Below, piece by piece: positions 35,990 to 53,076 of a stretch of 64,000 nucleotides of DNA; the stretch's first letter is position 1; every line of letters begins with the position of its first letter. The notes under the pieces are model-generated. The model made no database searches and was not told where the DNA came from. It saw only the letters and a program-made list of their open reading frames with translations. The stretch is from Chondrilla cf. caribensis. Taxonomy: Eukaryota; Porifera; Demospongiae; Chondrillida; Chondrillidae. Position numbers and translations under genes: made by a program. Location: positions 175,001 through 239,000 of the forward strand of contig OZ026554.1 of assembly GCA_964020155.1 (NCBI GenBank), in the 5' to 3' direction.

Positions 35990-36602
35990 CACTCATTTTG
36001 TAAAACTTTTTTTATTATTTTTCACTTTAGTGTAGTATTGAAAAGTTGGTATTACTGTAGTCTTATTTCTTTCTTTCTAAGTCTATGTTCCATAATTGTA
36101 TTCACTGTTGTTAGCTCCATGTGGTATACATGTAGCACTGATGTGTACTAATACGTAACCAATACGAACATAATATGTGTACTGGTGCATATTTTTGTTG
36201 AGGGAGGGGGAGGGACTCAAACTCATTTTTGCTATTTTTGAAGGACTATACTAGTTCCAGGAGTGTGTCCATGCATCTGTACATGTATTTGAGCTATGAT
36301 GCTGTAATATTTGGGGTTAGAGTTAGGGTTCTTGAAATATGTATCCTTGATTTATGTACGGAGGTCCGTTGTGATGGTGCTCTACAATAATCCCATTGCA
36401 TGGTATTAGCTTTGCCGTGGAATTTGCTCACAAATTTCGTATGATGCATGGTTGCACGTGTAATTATCGTGCTTGTAAGGGTCGGCCATGGTGACGTCAT
36501 ACTACGTAACGCTTAATGTGTGACTCATACTGTACTAGAAGCGCTAGCTTACCAGCGGACAAGTAATTTTCGAGCTCTGATCTAGTGGGATAGTAGGATT
36601 AT
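35990..36602. other. Intergenic region, ESRP to alanine aminotransferase
   Basis: About 610 bp holding the ESRP 3' UTR and the aminotransferase promoter. TGACGTCA (CRE) lies at 36492-36499. I see no additional gene. Confidence 0.6.
36492..36499. promoter_or_regulatory. CRE palindrome TGACGTCA
   Basis: Full CREB/ATF palindrome about 104 bp upstream of the alanine aminotransferase start codon. The same 11-mer GTGACGTCATA occurs just upstream of RTTN. Confidence 0.5.
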
Positions 36603-40033
<3,431 letters not shown>

Positions 40034-40500
40034 CGCTGGTATCATTGGAGTACAGAACTACTCCCTGCTGAAGCATATTCATCTATTTATTTATGCATTT
40101 GTTTTTAACATCAGGTGATTCAAATACTCTAACTGTATATATTTATTGTTCTTTATATTAAAGTACTTGAATTTTTAGACCTTCTCTGGTTGTTCCCAGA
40201 TGTTATGTTTAATAATATCTTTAGCCAAATACAATGTATCAGCTAGAGTGTTTCCGTAGTGTGTTGGTGTGACACATGATGACAGCTACTCGTGCAGGAG
40301 CATTGTCCAGTCCTGTGATATAATACTTGATGTAAATACATGGTGTACATGTACATTAAAGGTGATATAAAAAGTGAGAATAACGCCATCAGTGTCAGTA
40401 CAGAATGTGACCAGTTACAGAGCCAATCACAGACAGACGAATCGTGTCTGGAGCAGCACACAGTTTGTGTGTGACGTCATAGCGCGGGTTTTTGGAGAAA
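40034..40500. other. Intergenic region, alanine aminotransferase to RTTN
   Basis: This stretch holds the aminotransferase 3' UTR with ATTAAA at 40157-40162 and the RTTN promoter with a CRE at 40472-40479. I see no other gene. Confidence 0.6.
40472..40479. promoter_or_regulatory. CRE palindrome TGACGTCA upstream of RTTN
   Basis: Full palindromic CREB/ATF site 21 bp upstream of the RTTN start codon, followed by a GC-rich AGCGCGGG. Confidence 0.5.
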
Positions 40501-41635
40501 ATGACCGACGAGAGGCATCTAGCTGTTCTAGACGGCATTAGTAAGTGCACGTAACCTTCCCACCACATCCTTGTAGAACCACTTAACGTTAATAGTACCT
40601 TATCGCAGGTAGTCCGCTACACGACGTACGGACCAGAGCCTTGAAAAGTCTCGTTTTCAAATTGTCCCACAGCATCGTACAAACAGAGGAACTAGTCCAC
40701 GAACATGCTCTGCTTGTGAACTTATTAGAGTGGTTCAATTATGAGGAGTGCTCTCACGAAGGACTAGTTCTAGACCTGTTGTCGCAGTTGTCCAAAGTAC
40801 GTCATTATGCACATTCCAGACTATATTTCCTCTAATTATAATGTACCTCAATCCTCCGTGTACATGTACATACGCCCGTCCCCTCGTCAGCACGAACATG
40901 CTGCTCAGACCTTAGTGGCTGTTGGTGGAGTGGAGTTTCTCTGTCAGTACAGAAGCCACAGCGATCCATCTCTCCATCCTCTGATTGATGCCATCACCGA
41001 CCAACTCCTCACCATCCCTCAGAGCAGGAGTGTCCTAGTGCTACCGCAGAGCGAGCCCAGTGGTCTGAGTGTGCACAATCTGATGGTGTCTCCCTCTGAT
41101 TCCTCCACGTTTCACACCAGAAGCACCAATGACATTGGCCCTGCAGCCGGACCCCTGCGGACAGGAGAGATCCTTGCACCCTCTATCAGTGTTCCTCCTC
41201 ATGTGACCTCAACACCATCCTCACACTCGCACTCAGGTACCAGTGTGGGAGCTGGTGAAGGTGATAGGCAACAAGCTCTCAGTACAAGGTGGAGATACGA
41301 GGGACTGGACCCCCTCACCACACCAACACATGGTGACACCACTCAGATCCAGGGCCTGGCCGAAGACCAAGAAGACAACCAAAGTTGTGGTACCTATCTG
41401 CCGTGGGTGTTCATCAGTACCAGCGATCAACACATCATAACAGCCACTCACAAGTTAGTGTGTGTATGCTGGTGAGTAACGTAGGCCTTCATTTGTGTCC
41501 GTCCTAATCTTTGCAGACGTTTACTAGCTGATGATGAGCAAGTCGTTTACAAGGCCTGCCATTTTGTTAGAGATGTTCTCTTCCAGGACTTCCCAGAAGA
41601 GCTATTCCTTCAGAGACCTAACATACTACAGGTAC

Positions 41636-41705
<70 letters not shown>

Positions 41706-44700
41706 TGTGTGTGTGTGTGTAAAATGTACGTATGATAGCACTTGATACTAGCACTCAAGTGCACTTGGTAGCACTTGGAAACAGCAACTATCATCTTTCG
41801 TTTTATATTTTTGTAGGTTTTACTGAGGTTTGTTGGGGACAGCAGTAACCAAAGTGGCTGCGTAGAAGGTTTGAAGTGTTGTCTGGTCTTCACTGCTGCT
41901 CTGAGAAGAAGGTATCTGTTATCCACTGATCCTTCCGTGGTGCCAATGCTGGCCCAGAGAGGTCTACAGGAGGACAGCAATGTGGACCAGCCCAGTCAGC
42001 CCCAGGGAGAGGAGTACGAGACAATGACTCCTGAAACCCTTCAGCTGCTACAGAAGGAGCAGTTATCGGTGGAAGGGTTTGCCCTCTCTGTGGTGTCGGC
42101 CTGTGCCCATCTGGTGGGGTCGCTGGTCACCACTGGGATGCTGCAGGAGGAAGGCCTGGAGGAGGTGCTGAGCAGAGCATCGCAACTATTGTACTGTTCC
42201 CAACAACTCCTGGAGCACTGCCATGGGGATGGATGTGCTCCTGATATGGACTCCAAACTGGTAAGTATGGCTGGGCATGTCATTCCGGAAGGCAGTGTTA
42301 CATTGTGCTATTGTGCTAGTGTCATTCTGTGTGTACTGTGACTCTGCCCTGTGTGTTTGTGGAGTGCTGTTACTCCATGTATTGTTCGTACATGTGAGTT
42401 GTATCCTGCTGCTTGTCCACGGCAGGTGAGGACCACAGCCAACACAGTCAGTGACACCCTCTCTTGGTGCTTGCTGAAGTGGAAGAGGTGGTACGGGTCC
42501 ACTGGGCCCACTTGCAGCAAGGTCCCTCACTTGCTGGTGCACTTCATCCTTCTCCTGAGTCGTGTGCTGTGTGACGTGCTTCAAGGTGTTGTCTCAGAGA
42601 GCGAGGTACGTGGGATGTTAGTAGCAAATGAACTGATGTCACAACAACCTTTTGTTATCCAATCCCCGCACCTGAACGTGTATGCAGTTGGTCAGAGCTC
42701 TCTCGGACACGGCTGGTAACGTTGTCAAGGACTTGTTGTACCTTCCTCACATGGTAGCGTGCTCATCCCCGCTAGTCACCAGGTTGACCACTCTGCTGGA
42801 ACTATCTGATGACAAAGCATCACAGGTTAGCACTCCACTGATATCCAAGGATATTCAAAAGGGTATCCAGAAATATCCCGAGATATCCAAAGGTATCTAA
42901 GGATATCCAAGAATGGTGTATTTGCTTTGTGTACCTGGTCACATGATGTATGCATCACTGCCAGTTCATTTCCCCTCATCTGACATGCCCCGTGGACCAA
43001 ACAGCTGTGTACATACCTCCTATGGCCCCTGCAGAGCTTGTACAAGATCACAGAGATGCAGAAGTGTGTTGAGGCTGTTGTGGAGTTTGCTCAAATGGAT
43101 CAACTTTCCCCCAGTCAGCAGACATTTGAATTATTGACCAGAGGTGTGACAGGACTGAGCTTCGCCTGTTGCAGTCAATTCATCGAGAAAGCTTTGAAGT
43201 TTTGTATAGAGTGGTGAGTGGAGGCCATGTGCAGTACAGGGTGGTGAGTGGAGGCCATATGCAGTACAGGGTGGTGTGTGGGGGCCATGTGTAGTACAGG
43301 GTGGTATGTGGTGTGCAGTACAGGGTGGTGTGTGGTGTGCAGTACAGGGTAGTGAGTGTTGTGTGCAGTACAGGGTGGTGTGTGGTGTGCAGTACAGGGT
43401 AGTGAGTGTTGTGTGCAGTACAGGGTGGTGTGTGGTGTGCAGTACAGGGTGGTGTGTGGTGTATAGTACAGGGTGGTGTGTGGTGTGCAGTACAGGGTGG
43501 TGAGTGTTGTGCAGTACAGAGTGGTGTGTGGTGTGCAGTACAGGGTGGTGTGTGGTGTGCAGTACAGGGTGGTGTGTGGTGTGCAGTACAGGGTGGTGTA
43601 TTTCTGTGAATAGTCTCTAGATCCTCAATTCTTGACTGTGTGCTTCTATCTTGGTCCAGTTACAGCTCATCAGAGGACACTGATCTGAAAGCAAGTGCTG
43701 TCAATGGTGTGTTGGTGCTGATGGCTCACTGCAGACAGTGTGTCAGGGAGGAGGTTTACTGCACATTACAAGTATTGTCAGCAGAGGTATGCTCAGGTGT
43801 GCATTGGCAACTGTTCTGTCAGCAGAGATGTGTGTGCAAGTGTGCGTGTACGTATGTGTGTACAATATCCAGTCTTATGATGCACTCTGACTAAATCCCC
43901 TCTTTCAAACACGGTGCATGATCCTGTGTGTGTATCTGATGACTGCAGAGTGAGTGGATGGGACGTGTTGTGCAAGTGTTGTCATGTCATGAAGTGCTGA
44001 AAGAGATTGTGACATTCGGGACCACGTCCTCAGTGGAGAAGGTACGCTCATGTGTCACTATCACTGGTGTACCTCATGTCAGTGCTCTGGTTGCATGGAT
44101 GTTGGAGTGCACCAGATGGTCCCCCGGGATGTGGTGTCCCCTTCAAACACACCACAGGTGTAGTACAGCCTTTGTAGTGGTAGCGGGGTATCTCCCTGTG
44201 TTAGATCTTTGAGTTACTCCCCTAATGTGTGGTGGGTGTGTCAGTGGGTGTGACAACAGCTCCAATCCACGTGTGCAGATTTGTTGTGGAGCACAGTCTT
44301 TGAGTTTGCTCATATTGGAACACTGTAACAAGAAAGATTTAACTATATTCATTGGCCTGTGGCCATATTTGGAAAGTGGTGCTTATGATGATGAACTTAC
44401 CCTGAAGACAAGAGAAGTGATGGAGACCTCAGAAGGAGAGAGTGACGTAGGCTTCACCAGACTGGAGAGAATTAGAGCCTCTCTGAGATGCCTCTTCTCC
44501 AAGAACATCAGGTAAGTTTCCCTATGTTACCTCTGCTTGATCGACTGTGAGGTGTCCCCTCCCACAGGTCTCGTGTGTGGAGTGTGTCCAACCTGTTTAC
44601 CGTGCTGTCCGTGGAGTACAGGGAGAGTCCCTACCTGACCACTGCACCGGACTCCACCGTACACGACCTGTTCTCCACAGCATCTCTAGTCACCCAGCCA

Positions 44701-44945
44701 CCCACAGAGCATGCCGTGGGGAGTAGGTCCAACTTCCAGGTGATGACTTGCTGTTGTTGTTGTTGTTGTTGTTGTTGTTTCTTTTGGGACACTGTGACGG
44801 GTACCTCATACGTATGTACTTGGCTTCTTTGTTGCTTTTACCTGCAGAAAGAGTCTATTGTCAAATTGCTTGAAGTGTTGAGGTCAGCTTCCCTTGATCT
44901 TCCCTTGAGAGTGTCAGCTTTGGACCAGCTGGCACAAATATTACA

Positions 44946-44984
<39 letters not shown>

Positions 44985-45017
44985 TGGGTGTGTGTGTGTG
45001 TGTGTGTGGGTGGGTGG

Positions 45018-45054
<37 letters not shown>

Positions 45055-45057
45055 TGG

Positions 45058-45128
<71 letters not shown>

Positions 45129-45137
45129 GGTGGGTGG

Positions 45138-45194
<57 letters not shown>

Positions 45195-45203
45195 GGTGGG
45201 TGG

Positions 45204-45245
<42 letters not shown>

Positions 45246-45269
45246 GCGTGTGGGTGTGTGTGAGTGTGT

Positions 45270-45300
<31 letters not shown>

Positions 45301-48300
45301 GGGTGGGGGTGTGGGTGTGGGTGTGCATGTATGCATGCACTCATGCATACAGCTATAGCCCCTGTGCAGTGTACTCCTGTCTCATGTCTCAATAGATTAT
45401 TCCTTGCATTGTTTTGCACTGGAAGAAGGCATCCTCAGTGAGGTCAAATCTGTGATCAATGATGTTGCTCAGTACGGAAAGAAATCTGAGAAAATTGTAA
45501 GTAGTGTCACATGCACATCAGTGTCACATGCACATCAGTGTCACATGCACAAAAGTCTCACATGTACATCAGTGTGACATGCACATCAGTGTCACATGTA
45601 CATCAGTGTCACATGCACAAAAGTCTCACATGTACATCAGTGTCACATGTACATCAGTGTGACATGCACATCAGTGTGACATGCACATCAGTGTGACATG
45701 CACATCAGTGTGACATGCACATCAGTGTGACATGCACATCAGTGTGACATGCACATCAGTGTCACATGTACATCAGTGTCACATGCACAAAAGTCTCACA
45801 TGTACATCAGTGTCACATGTACATCAGTGTGACATGCACATCAGTGTGACATGCACATCAGTGTGACATGCACATCAGTGTGACATGTACTTCAGTGTTC
45901 AGTTACAAAGCATTAAACTGAGTCTTACTTGTGAGTCTCTCTCCACCCAGAGCCTTCTCCCTTCCTCGCTGGCCATTCTGAGGTATCTTGTGCACGGCCA
46001 AGAGGACCTCCAAGGAGAAGTCTCCCACACACCTCGTAGTCTTATCAGCATATTTGTGGCAGCCCTCGCTGTGCAGGACATCCCTCAAGCCCTGTACCAT
46101 TGTGTGAAGTTGATAATGTACATTGCTTTCAGCGGAGTGGCCTACATCACTCACCCAACACTGGGAAGAGAATTTGCTCTACCAAATGAGTTGCAAGACA
46201 GGTGAGTGCAGGTTGACGGACCTAGTGCAGGTTGACGGACCTAGTGCAGGTTGCTGGACCTAGTGCAGGTTGCTGGACCTAGTGCAGGTTGCCGGACCTA
46301 GTGCAGGTTGCCAGACCTAGTGCAGGTTGCTGGACCTAGTGCAGGTTGCCGGACCTAGTGCAGGTTGCCAGACCTAGTGCAGGTTGCCGGACCTAGTGCA
46401 GGTTGCCAGACCTAGTGCAGGTTGACGGACCTAGTGCAGGTTGACGGACCTAGTGCAGGTTGCCAGACCTAGTGCAGGTTGACGGACCTAGTGCAGGTTG
46501 ACGGACCTAGTGCAGGTTGCCGGACCTAGTGCAGGTTGCCGGACCTAGTGCAGGTTGCCGGACCTAGTGCAGGTTGCCAGACCTAGTGCAGGTTGACGGA
46601 CCTAGTGCAGGTTGACGGACCTAGTGCAGGTTGCCAGACCTAGTGCAGGTTGATGGACCTAGTGCAGGTTGACGGACCTAGTGCAGGTTGACGGACCTAG
46701 TGCAGGTTGACGGACCTAGTGCAGGTTGACGGACCTAGTGCAGGTTGACGGACCTAGTGCAGGTTGACGGACCTAGTGCAGGTTGACGGACCTAGTGCAG
46801 GTTGACGGACCTAGTGCAGGTTGATGGACCTAGTGCAGGTTGACGGATCTAGTGCAGAGTCCTTGTCTCTACTCTTTCACAAAATAAGATTTATAAAAAC
46901 GTAGCATTAGCACTAGCCATATACTGGATAAGGTGCTCGTTGACTCCAGCCCTGTACCATCCTGTGGAGTTGATAGTGTACCTTGCACTCAACAGAGAGT
47001 GTGGGGGTTACTTCTGTGCAGTACAAAGATGAGAATGAGTGGTAGAATTCTCCCTTCTGTTCAGACTCAGATTCCCATTTCAAGTTGCTCCTCACCAGCT
47101 GGTGTCCGATCACACTCACCCCCCTCCCCTGGAGCCTACTATGTACAATACTGAACCAGCACAGAGCATGCTCAGCTTCGCATGGCATATCACAGCAGTG
47201 GGTGGAGTCCACAATGCATTGCCTCATCAGAGCACCTTGCTGGCTGCAAGTGAGCCAGTTCTCCCACTAACAGACAAGAGCAGTACTTCTCTGAGAGCCT
47301 TCAACTGCCAAGTCACTCTGCAGTCCCTGCTCCATGATCTCTCAGTGGCAAAGCACCACAGAGAAGTGACCAAGATAACCAGTGACGTTATCAGTCTGTT
47401 ATGTCAATTGGAATCCTTCCCTGAAGCTTCTCCATTGATGGCACCATTAGCTGTCTGGCAGAGATCCCTCAACAGGTGTGTGTCCATGTACTTGTGTCCA
47501 GTATTTCAATTGGGGTTCGTAATCCCAGTGTGTTCACGAGTACAGGTGACACCGTATGTGTAGGCCCACTGTACAACCATGGGTGAACACTAGCCAATCT
47601 TGTTATAGATATGTACCTTAGCACTTAAAATAACCAAACGAAGTTGAAGCACTGCATTTTGAAGTGATGGCAGGGTACTACACTTTACATGCACGATATA
47701 CGTAGCAGGAGACGCTGGTCTATGTAACAGCGGGGAGGTTGGGCGACATGTTGGCAATCTGGATGTGGTGTTCTGTGTGCCTGTAGGTTCCTGACCAGAC
47801 CTGTGTCCTGTGAGGCAGACGTGGCCATACTGGGATGTGTGTCTGACCTGCTCTCCCATCTCGTATCAGTGGGGGAGTTCAGCGAGGAGTTCTTTCGATG
47901 GTTATATGACGTCACACTCAAAGACGGATCCCCACTGCTTGGAATGTTAGCTCAAGGAGAGCCCACACCTGGAGATGAGCAAAGCAGGTGATACCACATG
48001 CACGTGTGTGTGTATCTCAGATGTACGCTTGTGTATGGATGGACGTGTGTAAACAAATGTTTGCATTTATACATACACACAAAGTGAATAGAGGCTAATT
48101 TTCTCCTGTGCACTCCCTGGTGTAGAGACATTCTTCAAGATCTTGTCCACTTCTACACAACTCTCGTCTCTCAATTGAGGTCCGGGTCTCTGTTCCCCTT
48201 CCTCCGAGCACTCAGTGCAGTCATCCACCAGACGGGGTCCTCCAACTTCTACAGCCTGCCTCTGCTGGAGAGCTCCCTCTATTGCCTGCAGCTGGTGACC

Positions 48301-49121
48301 AGGAGCAGGTTGTGGTACAGCGAGGTGGATGACGTGTCTGTCTACCAACTAGGAGCACAGCTTGTGGCGGATCTGAAACAGGTTGGTGTGGGTACTGTGC
48401 TCACTGGTGGACAGGCTACTCCTGTATCAGAGGGTGCTTACGTCAATAATGCTCGTATGGCCAGTCGGAAATGGAGACTGTGTTTGTTGTGTGCATCAAC
48501 TAGTAGGTGTACTCATCCCTGTGTGCTGACTCAGAAGCTTCCTGCGAATTCAATGGATTGTTGATTTGTATCATTTTGTCTACTCAACAGATACTCAAGT
48601 CTTTCACGGCAGCTCACGGGGGTGGAACCCTGTCATTTATGGGAAAAGGTGTGACCAGAAGGAGTCTCTCCTCTCTCCTCAGCATTGCTCAGACGCTCCA
48701 TCACAGATGTGGCGGTGACCCTCGGGATGTTGTCAAACTGCTGACATCGGGGAGTGAGGAGGACCTGTCCTGGGTCAGCAGTGTCCTGTGTGACGATGAC
48801 GTCATGGTGAGACCAACCTGTGTACACAGTCTGTAGTCACTCAGCACGTCCACAACAGCTGGCTGGTACACAGGGCTCCTGCATGTCTGCTGTACCCTCT
48901 ACAGATCAGCTCCTGTGGGTACTCTCTGCTGTCCGTCATGTGTTGCTGTGTGGAGGGGATGTCCGTTGTCCTTAACAACCTGACATGTGAGCCCTTTGGT
49001 CTCTGGGGGCGGTGCTTGGAGCAAGTTCTCGTCTCTAGTAGTTCACTGCTGAGATACTGGGTGAGGATGGGTGCACCCCAAGGTGCACACACACACACAC
49101 ACGCGCACACACGCGCGCACG

Positions 49122-49162
<41 letters not shown>

Positions 49163-49163
49163 G

Positions 49164-49204
<41 letters not shown>

Positions 49205-52200
49205 GCACGCGCACACACACACACACACACACACACCTCACTACTCTAACCCTTGTAGGCTGGTAGTGTTCTACTCAACATGACTGCTTTGTGTTCTAAA
49301 GAGAAGAAGTGGAATGCCTTCCTTGCAGTGCAGACACACGAGGTACAGCTCTTAGACATGCTTCAGACCTGGCCTGCGTCCAGTGTGGCTTGTACTGGCT
49401 GGTGTGTACCTACACTACCGTGTAATGCTGTAGGGCTCAGTGCTGACTGGTGTGGGGGTCCTTCAGGTCATGCTGGAACAGTATTCCTTCATGTCCAAGA
49501 TGTTCAGTAGTGGCATCCTCACCAAGGAGATGGAGACCAAGTTGACAGCTCTTGTGAGGGAGGGAGAGGTACCTACCCCCTCAGTCCTCAACAGTAGTAA
49601 GTATTGTTTGATGATGAGACCGCCCACACAGTGTGGGCAGGGCAGCAGTGAAGACACGCCTTCTTCAAATGTCAAGGGCAACCAACAGCATATTCAAACA
49701 TGTTACCGCTCACTCCTATTAGAGGTTAGTGGAGACCTGTCTGCACTGAAGCTGGTTGGGTAGTCAATACACTCACGATAGGTGTTTTTGAGTCTTTGAT
49801 CCCAGCACAAGAGCATTATGGATTGTTTGCAGTGAATTGTACAGTGGGGGGAGAGTTTTGAAGCTAGTGGTTTTATTCTGTCTTCCTAATCTTTCAGTTG
49901 ACCAGTAGTGTGAATCCCTGTGTTGTGGACATTGCTGCTCGGCTGTTGAGTGGATGGCTGCCCTCACTTGTGGAGTGGATCAGTGAGCAAGTGTTGAGTG
50001 GAGCAGTAGTGGACGTGGCATTGTCACTGATGAAACCAGATGTCGTCAACTTGGTCTGTTCAGTATTGAGGAGTGATGGCATGTGAGTCCATGTCAGGTG
50101 GTGTCCGTGTGACAGGCTGGTGTACATGATGGCAGGGTGGTGTACATGATGGCAGTGTGGTGTACATGTTGACAGGGTGGTGTACATGATGACAGGGTGG
50201 TGTACATGTTGACAGGGTGGTATACATGATGACAGGGTGGTGTACATGATGACAGGGTGGTATACATGATGACAGGGTGGTGTACATGATGACAGGGTGG
50301 TGTACATGATGACAGGGTGGTGTACATGATGACAGGGTGGTGTACAGGATGGCAGGGTGGTGTACATGATGACAGGGTGGTGTACAGGATGACAGGGTGG
50401 TGTATGCACTGCTGTGTGTGGTGTTCTCTCAAGTCCCTATGCCTTCCCACAGCTGCAGTGTAATTGGAGACTGGCTATCATTGTGGAAGAGTCTGCTTCA
50501 ACTCATGGTCTACCTTGTTAATACACAGCACAAGGGGTTGCTGAACAAAATGGCTACCGAAGAGGTCACCTCGGCTCTGTGGTGTTTCCTGTCTCCTCTG
50601 ATAAAACTGTTTCACACAGGAGAGAAAGGTTGGCTGTGCCACCTTGATTCATGTGTCTTGCTATTCCCACCCTTTGTTGTTGTATTTACCATCAATCACT
50701 ATCAATCATCAATCATCGTCAATCATCATCATCTATCATCATCAATCATCATCATCTCATCATCAATCATCATGATTTTATCTATTATCGTCCATCATCA
50801 TCTTCAGGTATTGATGATGTGCTGGAAGCTGCTGGTCCCCTCATGTCCAGCCTGTATCAACACTCCCATTTAGTTAATAAAAGGAATGCTATTGTGAACG
50901 GTACACTGGACTATTGGGATACATTCAAAGGTGTGTGTGCTTGCATGAGTGTTTTGTTATCATGTGTGTGCATATCCTTCCATTCATCTTCTAATACCAA
51001 GACTGTGTCTGATTCACAGATCTTTTGCTGGCTACCCTGGACCACCCCACCAGTACTAGTGTGAAGCACCTTCTGTGTCTGTTCTGTGGACTGCTCAAAT
51101 GTACTTTAGAGCCCTCGTCTTCGACCAGTTCTCCACTGCAAGGGGCTTATCAGAGTACATTGAAGAGCTCTATCAATGGCGACTTTGGAGGAGATCTTTG
51201 CTCTTGTTTGCTGTCAACTTTAGATAAGAAAGCGTTACTTGACTGTCAAGCAACACACAGTGTTGTCAAAGCTCTGACACTCCTCCTTGCCTGCAGCCAG
51301 ACGGCCAAGACACTAGCTCTCAGGAGTGAGAACATGTGTCTGTGTACTTGTGTGTGCTAGTGGAGTGTACCTGTGTGTGCTAGTGGAGTGTACCTGTGTG
51401 TGCTAGTGGAGTGTACTTGTGTGTGCTAGTGGAGTGTACCTGTGTGTGCTAGTGGAGTGTACCTGTGTGTGCTAGTGGAGTGTACCTGTGTGTGCTAGTG
51501 GTGTGTACTTGTGTGTGCTAGTGGAGTGTGCTAGTGGTGTGTACACTGATGGTGTGTGTGCTAGTGTTTGTCTAGTGGTGTGTGAGCTAGTGTGTGAGCT
51601 AGTGTGTTTCTGTTGGTGGTAGTATACAATGGATTCCTCATCATTAGATGGTCTGATTGAATCTTGTGTTGTTGAGCTGGAGTCTCTCTGTAACCAGATG
51701 AATGTGGAGTCTTCGTCACGACAACATTCCAAGCAGGTGAGGATGTAACCTCATGTGATGGACCAGCTCTGTGTTATGCAGGACGTCTCCTTCAGGAACC
51801 ATCTTGTTCATCGGAAGTGATAGCGTCACTTGATCTCTTGAAGAACTTGATGTTTTCATCTGAAGAGGCTAAGGTGAGTGTGCACTGCTAGTGGTAGTAG
51901 TGTGCTGGTCTCCCTGTACTGGTTGACTGTGGTGGTCACCCTGTACTGGTTGACTGCAGTGGTCTCCCTGTACTGGATGACTGTGGTGGTCTCCCTGTAC
52001 TGGATGACTGTGGTCCATGTACTGGTTGACTGTGGTGGTCTCCCTGTACTGGTTGACTGTGGTGGTCTCCCTGTACTGGTTGACTGTGGTGGTCTCCCTG
52101 TACTGGTTGACTGTGGTGGTCTCCCTGTACTGGTTGACTGTGGTGGTCTCCCTGTACTGGTTGACTGTGGTGGCCACCCTGTACTGGTTGACTGTGGTGG

Positions 52201-52980
52201 TCTCCCTGTACTGGTTGACTGTGGTGGTCTCCCTGTCCCTCAGATGTGCTCTCTGGAGTGTGGGCTGCTCTCCACTGTCCATCGCATGTGGTCCTGGTGT
52301 CTCGTGGACTCAAAAATGCAGATATCAATACTGACCCTCTTGTCCACGCTGACAGCCCACTGCCCTAAAGGTACGTATGGCCACACACACATGTTGGTTG
52401 TGTATCACCTCGGTCACACACACACATGTTGGTTGTGTATCACCTCGGTCACACACACATGTTGGTTGTGTATCATCTCAGTCAATCCCAACGTCACTGT
52501 GTGTGTGCTCAGCATCCTCAGCTATGGTGAATTGTTGCCATGGTAACACCACCCTGGTGCACTGCGTGGTGAAGGTGTGTCAGAATGTGCTGTCGAGCTA
52601 CGTCAGTTCCACCAGGAGCAAGCATCCCCCCACACACCTCCTCCAGGGACTCACCTCATCGTTCAAACTAGTTGGGAATCTTGTCCTATCCTCGGAGTGC
52701 AGGAGAATCTTCAAGAAGGTATGCAGTTGTCATCTCTGTTTGTTGTTGTTGTTGTTGTTGTTGCTTATTATTTGATATTTTTTCTTTTGTTTATCCAGAC
52801 AAACTTCATTTCTGCCTTTTCTGCCACACATCCAAAGACAGACCTGTCCAACCCTTGGCGGTGTAAACTGGTTCTTCTCTGGTTGCATGTGATCAATAAC
52901 TTGACACTGTTCAGTGATGGACAGCAAATGGTTGCCAGTACTCCAGGTACTGAGCTGGTCGAGACCGGTTTACTCACTGC

Positions 52981-53043
<63 letters not shown>

Positions 53044-53044
53044 G

Positions 53045-53076
<32 letters not shown>

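Noticed and set aside
36311..36330. Telomere-like GGGTTAGAGTTAGGGTT
   Set aside because: Only about two imperfect units in an intergenic stretch; too short to mean a telomere or interstitial telomeric block.
44838..45441. Open frames of Thr-His or Cys-Val repeats
   Set aside because: These are translations of CA/TG tracts in an RTTN intron; the same occurs at every CA/TG tract in the window.
46203..46855. CRISPR-like look of regularly repeated units
   Set aside because: Units are directly abutting with no unique spacers, there are no cas genes, and the genome is eukaryotic.
50546..50560. CAAAATGGCT inside RTTN, like the start-codon motif
   Set aside because: It is within a coding exon (residues NKMATE) and not at a promoter; counted as chance background for the motif.
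52534..52547. Perfect X-box-like GTTGCCATGGTAAC
   Set aside because: It lies at or near an internal RTTN exon, far from any start codon; such CCATGG palindromes recur in this genome, so a regulatory role is not supported here.
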